A model generated the notes under the pieces. It was given only the letters and a program-made list of their open reading frames with translations. It was not told the origin of the DNA and did not search any database. This document shows positions 33,981 through 42,533 of a stretch of DNA of 55,044 nt, piece by piece. Position numbers and translations under genes: made by a program. Location: positions 1 through 55,044 of the forward strand of contig VBBS01000027.1 of the NCBI GenBank assembly GCA_005888745.1, written 5' to 3'. The number at the start of each line of letters is the position of its first letter. Position 1 is the first letter of the stretch. The stretch is from Candidatus Bathyarchaeota archaeon (lineage in GTDB: Archaea; Thermoproteota; Bathyarchaeia; 40CM-2-53-6).

Positions 33981-35315
33981 CTAGGAAGCCTCCACCAATG
34001 TTCTCGAAGTCATTTCACCTGCGACCGGGTGAAGCATCATCTCACGAATCTTATCAGCTGATTTGGTCTGGCCTGCAACCCACATCAGCTTGACAATTGC
34101 CGTTTCGGCGATCATGTCTTCAAGAGGAGTGACCCCCAAGTTGAGTAAGTCGCGTCCGGTGTTGTAGACGTTCATGTCGACGCGTCCCCATATCGTCTGG
34201 GAAGTCATGAAGATGGGAAGATCTTGCTTCAACGCTTTCTTCAGGGAATCGAATAAGTGTCTGGAAACGTGTCCTAGCCCGGTTCCTTCGACGACTATTC
34301 CGCGGGTTCCTGCAGATACGGCTGAGTCAATTATGCCAGTGTTGAACCCTGGGTAGAACTTGACCAGGTATGCATGTTGGTCAAAGCGAGATTTCAAGGC
34401 CAGCTTCCGGGTCTTATCTCTCTTCTGGATTCCGTTCGTCATTTCGATCTGGCCGGTATTCAGATCGTAACTTGCGATAGGCGTGGAATTGATAGACTTG
34501 AATGCGTCTCGACGACTCGTGTGACACTTTCGAACCCTAGTACCACGATGAGCAACGATGATATGGTCGGAAAGGTCTTGGTGCATAGCAACACCAACAA
34601 GGGCCATGTCGGCTCGGGCGGCGAGGGCGACTGCTCCCGTGAGGTTGGAGGCCGCGTCTGAGCTGGGACGATCGGAAGATCGCTGAGCGCCGACAAGCAG
34701 GACTGGAACAGCTAGGTTTGCAAGCGCGAAACTCAAAGCTGCCGCCGTATAGTGCAAAGTGTCTGTTCCATGGCTTATCACGACCCCTTCTGCACCGTCA
34801 GCTATCTTCTTGGCGACTTCTTCCGCCATGCCTTTCCAATGAGTCGGGCCTATGTTCTCGCTGTACTCGCTGAAGAGGATGTGAGCGTCTATTTCTGCGA
34901 TTGCTGAGAGTTCAGGGACGACGCTTGCGAGGTCGGCGGCTGTGAGTGCAGGCTGCACAGCACCAGTGCGATAGTCAACCCTACTGGCGATAGTTCCCCC
35001 GGTGCTTACTATGGCAACCATGGGTAATCCGACATGGTTCGCTGGTGGAGAAGGCTTAGTGAAATGCGGCTTCTCGCCCTGCCCGGTGACCTCCAGTTTT
35101 TCTGTTCTGTCGAGGGAGATGCCTATGTTGTAGCCATTCTTCATCTTCAAGACTATGTGAGCGTGATCGGAATATTCCGATCGAGGAATCAGGGTCCCTT
35201 CGAACACTTCACCCGATTTCGAGGTGAGACGGAGGATGCTACCGATCTTGGCCTTGGATTTCCTTAGCTGTTGAAGGACTGGCCCATGGTATCCTTCTAA
35301 CTCTCGGACAGTCAA
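33981..35315 (-). CDS. gatD: Glu-tRNA(Gln) amidotransferase subunit D
   Basis: Asparaginase-like subunit that releases ammonia from glutamine or asparagine. N-terminal GatD-specific barrel (about 1-85, GEVFEGTLIPRSEYSDHAHIVLK in part), then the asparaginase domain with VSTGGTIASRVDYRTGAV (catalytic Thr), SHGTDTLHYTAAAL (catalytic Thr/Asp), VLLVGAQRSSDRPSSDAA and VVEGTGLGHVS. The end VAGEMTSRTLVEAS matches the normal GatD C-terminus, so the TAG is at the natural end. TTG start at 35315. The gatE coding region continues in the same frame after the TAG. Confidence 0.95.
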   Translation of the reverse strand: MTVRELEGYHGPVLQQLRKSKAKIGSILRLTSKSGEVFEGTLIPRSEYSDHAHIVLKMKNGYNIGISLDRTEKLEVTGQGEKPHFTKPSPPANHVGLPMVAIVSTGGTIASRVDYRTGAVQPALTAADLASVVPELSAIAEIDAHILFSEYSENIGPTHWKGMAEEVAKKIADGAEGVVISHGTDTLHYTAAALSFALANLAVPVLLVGAQRSSDRPSSDAASNLTGAVALAARADMALVGVAMHQDLSDHIIVAHRGTRVRKCHTSRRDAFKSINSTPIASYDLNTGQIEMTNGIQKRDKTRKLALKSRFDQHAYLVKFYPGFNTGIIDSAVSAGTRGIVVEGTGLGHVSRHLFDSLKKALKQDLPIFMTSQTIWGRVDMNVYNTGRDLLNLGVTPLEDMIAETAIVKLMWVAGQTKSADKIREMMLHPVAGEMTSRTLVEAS

Positions 35316-35368
35316 TCGTGCAACACGTCGTTAGGAATCCGTGAGTTAGGTATCCGGTTAAAGGATTC

Positions 35369-37084
35369 TTAGGCTATGTTCTTGGACACGTAAGGTCCGT
35401 CGCGGGTGTAGCCGAAGCGTGAGTAATACCCCTTGGTACCGAGAGCGCTAATCACGAGCACTTTCTTGCGATCGTATTGTTCACGTGAGATTCGTTCTGC
35501 TTCTGCGAGAAGCTTTGATCCGTAGCCATTGTGCTGGAACGCGCCCGCCAGTCTTTCTCCTACCGGAACTGTTTGCCCGAATACGTGCAATTCTCTGATA
35601 ATTGCTGTGTTCTGTTCGGCGACCTCAGGCCTATGGGCTTTCTCGGAGGGTATCCTGACTCGAACATATCCAACGAGGATATCATGTTCGGAGTCTTCGA
35701 GGGACAGGAAAATGTCAGTCCCTCCAGACCCTTCATAGTCGACTCGCTTAAGCTGGATCTGTTCGACGTCTGGAGTTTCGCCGTTCCTAAGATAAGAGAT
35801 CCCGACTTCTCGGCATCTGATGCACTGACATGTCCTACCTTGACGAGCGAGCTCTTGCTGAACAAGCTGGCGGAGATTTCCGTGCTTCACACCATCTGAT
35901 ATTCCATCGACAGGTATCTCTCTCTGTATCCTCATGATCCGGACCCAGCGTGGAACGTACTGTTTGACTTCAGCGATGAGACGCGCGGATTCTTCTGTGG
36001 AATAGGGCTTGTACTCTCTTCTCTTCCATTCCTCGTGGAGCTGTGTTCCAGGAGTAACTAGGCACGGATAGATCTTCAGCATGTCAGGTCTGAAATCCGA
36101 ATCTGCAAAAATTCTCCGGAACGCCTCCAGATCCCGTTTGGCATCGCAACCAGGGAGACCAAGCATCATATGATACCCAACCTTGATTCCTGAATCCTTC
36201 AAGACCTGCGTTGCCTCAACAACATCGGCGACAGTATGATCTCGATGAATTTTCTCGTACACATCATCGTACAGGGTCTGGACTCCAATCTCAACTCGTG
36301 TCACACCCATGGAGAGCATGTGATCAACATGGCCGACTCTCGACCAGTCGGGCCGGGTCTCTACAGTAATCCCGACGTTCCTAATCTTCGCTGATTCAGC
36401 ATGATTCTTCGCTTCTTCCAAGGAAGGTGAGTCAATGCCATTCAACGCGTCGAGGCATCGTTTGACGAAATCCTCCTGGTATATTCGGGGCAGAAAGGGA
36501 AAGGTCCCGCCAACAAGGATCAGCTCTACCTTATCCACTGAGTGTCCCATCACCCGTAGCTGAGCGATTCTACTCCGAACCTGGAGGTAGGGATCGTATT
36601 CATCCTCTAGGGCTCGCATTACCGCCGGCTCCTGTCCCGTGTAGGCTCTCGGGACCCCGACTTCTGGCCCGCCAGGGCAGTAGGTGCATTTTCCGTGGGG
36701 ACAGGCGTACGGCTTGGGCATTACAGCCACAGTGGTTACGCCGCTAGCACTACGTACTTGTTTTCCCGTCAGTAGTGGCTTGAGCCTTACTAGTTCGGAG
36801 CCAGGGACTCGCCGGAGAAGGTCGGAGTTAGGAGGAACGGTTGGTGATCGGTGCAACCGGCAAACTTCGATTTTGATCCGATTGATGTCTTCACGAGAAG
36901 GATGGTCAAGACTGAGAAGGCGCTCGATTATCTCGGTCGAGACAATTTCCGCTGTCTGGCTCAATCTGCGAACATTCCGCTCATGTCTCTCAAGGACTTC
37001 TGGCGTCGAGCCTGGCCAGTTATGGGTTTTCCAGGTTCCGCCTCTTCTTCGGCTCGCCTTTTGGACTTGACTTGCCCTTATCAA
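35369..37084 (-). CDS. elp3: tRNA uridine-34 carboxymethyl synthase Elp3
   Basis: Radical-SAM/acetyltransferase enzyme that puts the carboxymethyl group on wobble uridine of tRNAs. Radical SAM cluster in YACPHGKCTYCPGGP (C-x4-C-x2-C, about residue 125), VELILVGGTFPFLPRIY, VGITVETRPDWSRVGHVD, VEIGVQTLYDDVYEKIHRDH (in part), and the C-terminal GNAT domain (ELHVFGQTVPVGE, QHNGYGSKLLAEAER, YYSRFGYTRDGPYVSK). 571 aa. TTG start at 37084; its first 5 bp touch repeat copy B, so the upstream region was probably replaced or shaped by that element. Confidence 0.95.
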   Translation of the reverse strand: MIRASQVQKASRRRGGTWKTHNWPGSTPEVLERHERNVRRLSQTAEIVSTEIIERLLSLDHPSREDINRIKIEVCRLHRSPTVPPNSDLLRRVPGSELVRLKPLLTGKQVRSASGVTTVAVMPKPYACPHGKCTYCPGGPEVGVPRAYTGQEPAVMRALEDEYDPYLQVRSRIAQLRVMGHSVDKVELILVGGTFPFLPRIYQEDFVKRCLDALNGIDSPSLEEAKNHAESAKIRNVGITVETRPDWSRVGHVDHMLSMGVTRVEIGVQTLYDDVYEKIHRDHTVADVVEATQVLKDSGIKVGYHMMLGLPGCDAKRDLEAFRRIFADSDFRPDMLKIYPCLVTPGTQLHEEWKRREYKPYSTEESARLIAEVKQYVPRWVRIMRIQREIPVDGISDGVKHGNLRQLVQQELARQGRTCQCIRCREVGISYLRNGETPDVEQIQLKRVDYEGSGGTDIFLSLEDSEHDILVGYVRVRIPSEKAHRPEVAEQNTAIIRELHVFGQTVPVGERLAGAFQHNGYGSKLLAEAERISREQYDRKKVLVISALGTKGYYSRFGYTRDGPYVSKNIA

Positions 37085-37279
37085 CTCTGGAGATTACCGT
37101 CGACGGCGGGTTCCCCCTCACTGCTACACCTGAGAACCCTTGCGCCTCAGAGACACGCAGCCTCGTCTTGGCACGGAACGGTCGAACCTCAACCGCCCCC
37201 TCACGCCCATAGCGTGGTAGCTTGGCCAGTTGCCAGGCGGGAATTTTACGGTAGGCCAACCAACCCGCTATCCCAATTC
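37080..37279. repeat. Dispersed 200-bp repeat, copy B
   Basis: Second copy of the element at 14765-14962, same orientation in the window. It fills the gap between elp3 and the glycosyltransferase almost exactly (about 210 bp). Best-conserved part is 37128-37253, where about 94% of bases match copy A; the outer parts are around 70-80% by eye. Since it lies upstream of elp3 on the minus strand it may also carry the elp3 promoter. Confidence 0.65.
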
Positions 37280-37295
37280 TGGCCTGCAGCACTCA

Positions 37296-38465
37296 TCAAA
37301 CGGAAACTTGACCGCGCAACTTTCCGTATACTCGACCCTTCCACGAAAATCCCATTCCTAGTGCTCCTCTGACGGTCGAGTCGATGCCTATACCGATGTA
37401 GAATACGATGGCTAGGGGGAGAAGTAGGGCATAGAGAGGACTCACCTCTATCGATCGGTCGAGAATTATTATTCCGAGCCATAGGAAGAAAGCCATGAAA
37501 GTCCCTGTGACGAGGTAGGCGTTCAAGGGCTTTGCCGGCGCAAGGTATACGCCATATCCGAGCACGATGAAGGGCAAAACCAGAAAGGCGAAGAGTAATG
37601 CCAATCGGTACGTGGCCCGAAAAAGCGGATGATTTCCGGAGACTGAGTAGAAATTCTTCCTCCATCCACGCCAGATTTCAGGAAGACTGGAGTACATTCG
37701 GACCCCTAGCGAGTCAGAGGCTGTAACCATTCTGAGTCTGAGACCTTTCGCTTTTATTAGCCTGCCCAGGGAATAATCCTCCGAAATTCTATCCCTAACA
37801 GCGGAGTGTCCACCGACTTTATCGTAGGCCTCGCGCCGAAACAGCATGTACTGGCCATTTCCAAGGGCCCAACGCGGCTTGCTATCGTCATTGACCCACT
37901 TGCCCCCGACGAACATCATAATGAGCCAGAATATTGGTGGCTGGAGAAGTTTCTCCCAGAAAGTTCGAAGAATCGCTGCAGGAGCGAGAGTTACAAGATC
38001 AGCCTTTGTGATCTCCAGATAGTTCACTGTCTTAGCTAGACTGTCGCGCGAGTGAATTGAGTCGCCGTCGGTGAACAGGAGAAGATCACCCCGGGCTTGT
38101 TGGTAACCCGTGTGGCAGGCCCAGTTCTTTCCTACCCAGCCTTGAGGAAGAGGTTCTTCCTCTACCAGCCTGATCTTGCCATCGTAACTATGGAGAATGT
38201 CCAGGGTACCATCGGTAGAATTGCCATCGACAACAACAATTTCCTTCTCGGGATAGTCCAATCCAACCAGCGAAGCGACACACTCGCCAACCGTTTTTGC
38301 TTGATCTCGAACAGGAAGAATAATCGAAACTAGCGAAGGCTTCGAAATGCGGGGCGCATCCACTGGTAAAGCGGGAAAATGCATCAGGGTAAGATATTCG
38401 TATCCTGCTAAGAGGAACACTAAAGCTGACTGAATGACAAGCAAAGCATCAATTGCGAGAGACAA
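37296..38465 (-). CDS. Membrane glycosyltransferase, family 2
   Basis: 389 aa. An N-terminal membrane helix (about 5-27) precedes a GT-A domain: SIILPVRDQAKTVGECVASL, KEIVVVDGNSTDGTLDIL, the metal-binding DGD in LLLFTDGDSIHSRDSL, and the acceptor-side ISEDYSLGRLI motif. Three or four helices follow (about 282-305, 315-333, 340-365). The layout is that of polyprenyl-linked or carotenoid/lipid glycosyltransferases; the substrate is not known. The 3' end is 16 bp from repeat copy B. Confidence 0.88.
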   Translation of the reverse strand: MSLAIDALLVIQSALVFLLAGYEYLTLMHFPALPVDAPRISKPSLVSIILPVRDQAKTVGECVASLVGLDYPEKEIVVVDGNSTDGTLDILHSYDGKIRLVEEEPLPQGWVGKNWACHTGYQQARGDLLLFTDGDSIHSRDSLAKTVNYLEITKADLVTLAPAAILRTFWEKLLQPPIFWLIMMFVGGKWVNDDSKPRWALGNGQYMLFRREAYDKVGGHSAVRDRISEDYSLGRLIKAKGLRLRMVTASDSLGVRMYSSLPEIWRGWRKNFYSVSGNHPLFRATYRLALLFAFLVLPFIVLGYGVYLAPAKPLNAYLVTGTFMAFFLWLGIIILDRSIEVSPLYALLLPLAIVFYIGIGIDSTVRGALGMGFSWKGRVYGKLRGQVSV

Positions 38466-38546
38466 CGCATGGGCTCCGAAGGCGCTAGCCAGAACCGTGA
38501 GCGGAATCGCTGCAGATAAGTGCTTGTCAGTTCAACCAACGGTGAG

Positions 38547-38786
38547 CTAGTCTCTCCACCAGCCCATCATGCCCCTACGGCCAGCCCAACTAACCCATAC
38601 AATTGCCAGGATGGTAAAGGCAATAATCATGGCTACCAAGATGGAGATTATTTTTTGGAGAGTGCTGAAACTCTCCGTGTAGAAACCCACGTAAACCAGG
38701 GAACCAACAAGAAAACCAGCAAATATCAAGATCGACAGGATAACTCGCAACATCAACCCCGAACGCATTTCCCGGACCCTTTCCAT
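38547..38786 (-). CDS. Small two-helix membrane protein
   Basis: 79 aa from ATG 38786 (TTG 38789 also in frame). Two hydrophobic helices (about residues 11-33 and 45-67) with charged ends (MERVREMRSG and GRRGMMGWWRD). No known family recognised, but a strong hydrophobic pattern and good start make it a likely gene. It lies upstream of the glycosyltransferase on the same strand (80 bp apart). Confidence 0.6.
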   Translation of the reverse strand: MERVREMRSGLMLRVILSILIFAGFLVGSLVYVGFYTESFSTLQKIISILVAMIIAFTILAIVWVSWAGRRGMMGWWRD

Positions 38787-38837
38787 CAAGAATCAACTAG
38801 AAAACACCACCTTGCAGCTAATAAGCTAGGCACCCAA

Positions 38838-38873
38838 GAGGACAAGAGTCCTCCTCATCAAGTCTAAAAAAAA
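38838..38873 (-). terminator. Possible terminator of the LAGLIDADG gene (minus strand)
   Basis: On the minus strand a run of about seven T (38866-38873 region) is followed by a GAGGAC/GTCCTC inverted repeat (38838-38853). Archaeal transcription ends at T-tracts, so this could stop minus-strand transcripts coming from 39111. The order T-tract then hairpin is not that of a bacterial terminator. Confidence 0.3.
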
Positions 38874-39110
38874 CTGAATCGAATCATAAACGGTTAGGTT
38901 CGGATATAATTCTGACCCGGCTTCCGGCCCAGAACAAACCTCTTCTCCGAATTCCGCCGAACCCTCTCCCTCGGAGAAAGACCCGGCTTATCCAACCCCT
39001 GAATCTTAGGAGTCTGCTGCCGAACCTTGCCCGCTCAGACCCGAGGAGACTTTTGTCACGCCTTGATTGGTCAACGAGCCATGTGTTGGTATACTTACAA
39101 CCCTCCCTTT
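38874..39110. other. Gene-free stretch
   Basis: About 240 bp rich in pyrimidine-purine clusters (CCCGGCTTCCGGCCC, CCCTCTCCCTCGGAG) with a GGATATAATTC box near 38903-38913 that could be a promoter on either strand. No gene is directly downstream in the plus direction. I see no repeats shared with elsewhere in the window. Confidence 0.35.
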
Positions 39111-39956
39111 CTATTGGACGCGGTAAGTCGAGATCATGTTATTTAACGCTTCTCTCTTTCTGGCAATTCCGAACCCAATCATCCTCTGATAGTCTAGGAG
39201 GTTGCTCCGACCGAATATGGCGATGCAATCTTCATAGACGCTATGTCGGACTCCAATCTTGTCCAGGAGAGTGGAGACCTGCTGCAGACCTTCCCAGTTA
39301 ACCGAGGATACAGTGACCTGTCTCGAAGATCTTTTGACCTCGTACTTCACGGATCCGTCTGCATCGAAAAGGCCTTTAAGGCCATGTCCCACATCGAGCC
39401 GAGACATTTTGTCCGATTTCAAGCACCTGAGAGATTCTTTCCGCAGGCCCCAGGATCGGGTTCCGAAAGTCGCGTAGCAATGTAAATCATTCCAGATGTC
39501 AAGAGACGAAATCGAAGCTTGGATATTGTTGACTCCGACCGTTCTGAGCGTTGGTCGGACCGAGTATTCTTGTTCGAATTGGGATATCCAGTTATCCGCG
39601 AAGTCTCGGTCCTTTCCCGCAGCAATTCCAATTAAGTGTGTTCCATGTTTTGTCTGGCTCGTGGGTCGAAGACCGTCACCGAACATCGCGAAGATAATGT
39701 AGAGTTTAGAGCGGCTGAGCCCAGGCCTGACCTTAGGAAATCTCCCGTGGAGGTCCATTAACATCTGCTGCGATTTCCCGCGAATCGGGACTCGGTGAGA
39801 AAGGAGCACTTGCCTAAGCTTGCTCCATTCGATATGAAACCTCTCCGCGATCCGAGATTGACTCGAGCCATTGAGATACTCTCGGACCAAGTCCTTCTCG
39901 AAGACTATGCCCTGTTTACCTTCCCACGTTTCGATGGAGAAGCCCAGCGGGGGCAA
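39111..39956 (-). CDS. Free-standing LAGLIDADG-type endonuclease-like protein
   Basis: 281 aa. N-terminal segment (about 20-60) looks like a helix-turn-helix (REYLNGSSQSRIAERFHIEW), as in archaeal homing-endonuclease-like proteins. Two LAGLIDADG-like helices follow: LYIIFAMFGDGLR (about 85-97) and LKGLFDADGSVKYE (about 198-211); the acidic residue of each is present. C-terminal half has the saddle-like beta pattern (RQVTVSSVNWEGLQQVSTLL). No intron, intein or split gene is visible around it, so it is not inside an obvious host. TTG start at 39956. Gaps on both sides suggest insertion. Confidence 0.75.
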   Translation of the reverse strand: MPPLGFSIETWEGKQGIVFEKDLVREYLNGSSQSRIAERFHIEWSKLRQVLLSHRVPIRGKSQQMLMDLHGRFPKVRPGLSRSKLYIIFAMFGDGLRPTSQTKHGTHLIGIAAGKDRDFADNWISQFEQEYSVRPTLRTVGVNNIQASISSLDIWNDLHCYATFGTRSWGLRKESLRCLKSDKMSRLDVGHGLKGLFDADGSVKYEVKRSSRQVTVSSVNWEGLQQVSTLLDKIGVRHSVYEDCIAIFGRSNLLDYQRMIGFGIARKREALNNMISTYRVQ

Positions 39957-40231
39957 AGAAAATCTTGACGACGCGAACGAACTGCCTCTACGGTTCTATC
40001 TAGGAGGATGGATAATTCTCGATCAGTCATCGAGCGCCAAAGTTTCCTGAGAGTGGAGTTTTCAGAGCGAGTCCAAGCTCGCAATTCTTCCGATCAGAGC
40101 TGGGGAGGCGAGGGGTAAATTTAAGAGAGATGACTGAAGCTACCTCGGGAATTTCTCCCGTGCATATCCGGAGCGAGTGGCTTGGATGGAAGAGGTCTAT
40201 GTGTTGACGTTTGCCATGTTCAGGAAGGTAG
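39957..40231. other. Gene-free stretch between pyrK and the LAGLIDADG gene
   Basis: Open frames here are short and unconvincing. On the minus strand CTCTCTTAAATTTACCC (about 40116-40133) is a good TATA-like box pointing toward the LAGLIDADG gene 160 bp away, which would leave a long 5' leader. Confidence 0.35.
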
Positions 40232-41065
40232 TCAGTGTCCTGTGCCAAGCGGAACCTTTTTGCCTGATAGGTCTCGTCGTGTTTTGCCGAACTCCGGCAT
40301 TCCGCTGAGTTCTCTTTCCGAGAATACTGGTCCGTCGTGACAAACCAGGTACGGTCCGATTACGCAGGCTGCGCATATTCCGATTCCGCACTTGAATACT
40401 CGTTCGAGGCTGACTTGTATGTGGCATTGCTTCTGCATGGCGAGGTCGTAGACTAGTTTCATCATGGGTTCAGGTCCGCAAGTATAGATGGCATCGAAGC
40501 TATTTTCTCTCAGAACGTGGTCGACGACCTTTGGCACCTGGTTCTTCTCTCCATAGGTCCCGTCATCCGTCGCGAAGAGTAGTCTGAAGTGGTTATCCTT
40601 GCTTTCCTTAAGCAGCCATTCTTTGAACAGGAGTTCGCTTGACGTTCTCGCTCCTGTGATCAAAGTTACATCTCGTCCTCTTAGATGGACCAGGAAGGAG
40701 ATCAGTGGAACAAGTCCTGTTCCTCCGCCGACGACGAGCAGTTTGTGGTGGTGTCCGACGCTGAACGGATGTCCATACGGGCCTCGGATCCAAAACTTGT
40801 CGCCAACTTTCTTTTCCCAAAGCGCAGTGCTAACGGGCCCCCCCTTCTTGATCACAACACCCGCCTCCGATCTCCCATGAATGGCCAGCACGCTCATGGG
40901 AACCTCATCAATCCCTGGGACCCAAACCATGGCAAACTGGCCGGGCTTGGCGTTGTGCAGAGTGGAGTCGCCGAACCAGAAAGAGCGGATTGAAGGCGTC
41001 TCGTCAGCAATGCGGGCGAGTCGGACCGCCCTGGGAGTGTGAAGCTGTTGGATTACTGACTCCAA
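40232..41065 (-). CDS. pyrK: Dihydroorotate dehydrogenase electron-transfer subunit (PyrK-like)
   Basis: FAD/2Fe-2S protein that passes electrons from dihydroorotate dehydrogenase B to NAD. FAD-binding GQFAMVWVPGIDEVPMSV, GPYGHPFS, NAD-binding VVGGGTGLVPLISFL and CGPEPMMKLV, and the C-terminal Cys set CGIGICAACVIGPYLVCHDGP in part (Cys pattern CxxxxCxxC-x(n)-C). 277 aa. No pyrD is adjacent, so its partner is elsewhere or it serves another oxidoreductase of the same fold. ATG/TTG start region at 41065; stop TGA. Confidence 0.88.
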   Translation of the reverse strand: MESVIQQLHTPRAVRLARIADETPSIRSFWFGDSTLHNAKPGQFAMVWVPGIDEVPMSVLAIHGRSEAGVVIKKGGPVSTALWEKKVGDKFWIRGPYGHPFSVGHHHKLLVVGGGTGLVPLISFLVHLRGRDVTLITGARTSSELLFKEWLLKESKDNHFRLLFATDDGTYGEKNQVPKVVDHVLRENSFDAIYTCGPEPMMKLVYDLAMQKQCHIQVSLERVFKCGIGICAACVIGPYLVCHDGPVFSERELSGMPEFGKTRRDLSGKKVPLGTGH

Positions 41066-41152
41066 TTCTGCGGGTTATGCAAAGAGGCGCGTACTAATTA
41101 CTTACGAGAGAAAGGGCTCTGTCCTATCCGTTAAACCTCGGGATCCTTATTA

Positions 41153-41530
41153 TCAGACAAGACGGGATGCTGCGACGTAAGCCGGCCGCTCGAGGAGTCG
41201 GTCGACGAGTTTCATCATTTCATCGTAGTGGTGCCGTATAATCCCGGCTCCTTGGGGGCCCATCATTTTCTCAGCGTTCGTCTTGCACTGGTTCATAGCC
41301 GTCAAGATTCCCTCTTTGGTCGGGTCCGTGTAGCTAGCCCCGCAGTTTACGAAAACGGATTCGACGAACTGTTTCACCTGCTGTTTCAGCTGTTCGTCGG
41401 TCACTGGCTGCTTGAGCAGGGTGGCGAATTCTCTATTGGCGCTCTCGAAACAGGTCAATAGCTCGTCCCTAACGAACTTGGGTGTGATTCTATCGCTTGG
41501 AACGCCTGGAGCCTTGTAGGTCTGGGTCAT
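41153..41530 (-). CDS. Hypothetical helical protein, 125 aa
   Basis: ATG start (MTQTYKAPGVPSDRITPKF), TGA stop. Mostly helical with amphipathic helices at about 20-40, 43-62 and 92-118 and two cysteines (residues 27 and 63 region, plus one in NQCKTNAEK). No known motif. Upstream of pyrK on the same strand, 87 bp apart. Function unknown. Confidence 0.6.
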   Translation of the reverse strand: MTQTYKAPGVPSDRITPKFVRDELLTCFESANREFATLLKQPVTDEQLKQQVKQFVESVFVNCGASYTDPTKEGILTAMNQCKTNAEKMMGPQGAGIIRHHYDEMMKLVDRLLERPAYVAASRLV

Positions 41531-41799
41531 AGGGGCAAGTTTATGACATACGTTATATTAAGCCTATCCATCTCCGAACTTATCCTCCTCAAGGTAATAC
41601 GTGCCAGTTACGCGGTTGAAGACCCACCGGGTCGCCCTAGCATTGTCTGAGCGGGGGCATCCTAATCGTTGAGAAATATGGAAATACGAGCCAGGTCTCA
41701 CTTGTAAAATGGTTCCACAACGAGATTCACAACCAACAACCAACACTGATTTTCGCGAAAGCTCCCTTGTAACCAGTCCTCGCGAGCCTGTTAGAGAAT
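41531..41799. other. Gap between the hypothetical gene and vapBC1
   Basis: About 270 bp. A minus frame of 136 codons spans it and runs into vapB1 on the other strand; its sequence is serine-rich and unlike any family, so I treat it as a shadow. GACATACGTTATATTAAGCC at about 41544-41563 contains a TATA-like box that, on the minus strand, sits 15-30 bp upstream of the 41530 start. Confidence 0.35.
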
Positions 41800-41835
41800 C
41801 CTTATAGGTTTGTCCCACCAAGGTATGGTGGGACA
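41800..41835 (+). promoter_or_regulatory. vapBC1 promoter with palindromic operator
   Basis: CCTTATAGG (41800-41808) is a TATA box 27 bp before the vapB1 ATG at 41835, so the mRNA is probably leaderless. A perfect 9-bp inverted repeat, TGTCCCACC at 41811-41819 and GGTGGGACA at 41827-41835, overlaps the presumed transcription start and the first base of the start codon. VapB-type antitoxins repress their own operon by binding such palindromes, so this is the expected operator. Confidence 0.7.
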
Positions 41836-42098
41836 TGACGTCCGTAGACGCTTCTAGTGCAAAGATTGACTCAAAGGGCAGAATACTCCTTCCTCCTGTG
41901 TTGAGGAGCGAGCTTGACCTCGAGCCGGGAGATACTGTTTCGCTCAGGAAGACGAGGGAGGGACTGATCGTCACTCGAGGTGGAGGAACGGACTACATTT
42001 CCAGGCTCAGACAGATGCTGGAGACATCACCGTCAAGGCTTGGAAAACCTTCGAACCCTACTCCTTCAAAGATGAAAAGGATCTGGAAGACAGCTTAG
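41835..42098 (+). CDS. AbrB/SpoVT-type antitoxin (VapB)
   Basis: 87 aa. Residues 8-50 are an AbrB-like swapped-hairpin DNA-binding domain: AKIDSKGRILLPPVLRSELDLEPGDTVSL (read as AKIDSKGRILLPPVLR and LEPGDTVSL), the usual fold of VapB antitoxins. The remaining tail (RLRQMLETSPSRLGKPSNP) would wrap the toxin. Stop TAG 3 bp before the toxin gene. A palindromic operator overlaps its start. Confidence 0.85.
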   Translation: MTSVDASSAKIDSKGRILLPPVLRSELDLEPGDTVSLRKTREGLIVTRGGGTDYISRLRQMLETSPSRLGKPSNPTPSKMKRIWKTA

Positions 42099-42101
42099 TC
42101 C

Positions 42102-42533
42102 TTGGCCAAAGGGCTGGACACCAACATCCTCTGCTATGCGCTCGATCCTGCCTTCCCGGAAAACCTGAAGTGTAGAAAGATTCTGCTGGAGGCTTCGCCG
42201 GAGAATCGGCTTGGGATCAACCCTACAGTTCTACATGAGACATATCATACTCTTGTCTTCTACCAGAAATGGGTCCCGTCCGAGGCGAGACAACGCCTCC
42301 TCACCCTCCTCCAGCATCCCCACTTGGAATTCTACAGTCAGACGAGGAGAATTTCCCAAATCGCGCTGGATCTTGCGGCCCGAAACAAACTGAGAGGAAG
42401 AGACGCCCTAATCATTGCTAATTTTCTAACGAACCAGGTCTCGACACTCTACACCAACGATCGCGACCTGCTGAAGCTGGGAAAGGTCGAGTGGAAAAAG
42501 TCCGTGATCGCCTTGCATAACCCGCTGGCATAG
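42102..42533 (+). CDS. PIN-domain toxin ribonuclease (VapC)
   Basis: 143 aa. Acidic metal-binding residues in the right order: LDTNILCYALD (Asp5 region), TVLHETYHTL (Glu), GRDALIIANF (Asp) and LYTNDRDLLKL (Asp), giving a complete PIN active site. VapC toxins cut specific RNAs when the antitoxin is degraded. TTG start 3 bp after vapB. After its TAG a PIN-like remnant continues in the same frame. Confidence 0.87.
   Translation: MAKGLDTNILCYALDPAFPENLKCRKILLEASPENRLGINPTVLHETYHTLVFYQKWVPSEARQRLLTLLQHPHLEFYSQTRRISQIALDLAARNKLRGRDALIIANFLTNQVSTLYTNDRDLLKLGKVEWKKSVIALHNPLA

Noticed and set aside
41564-41974. Minus-strand 136-aa ORF across the vapBC1 promoter
   Set aside because: Overlaps the antitoxin gene and its operator; serine-rich, no family.
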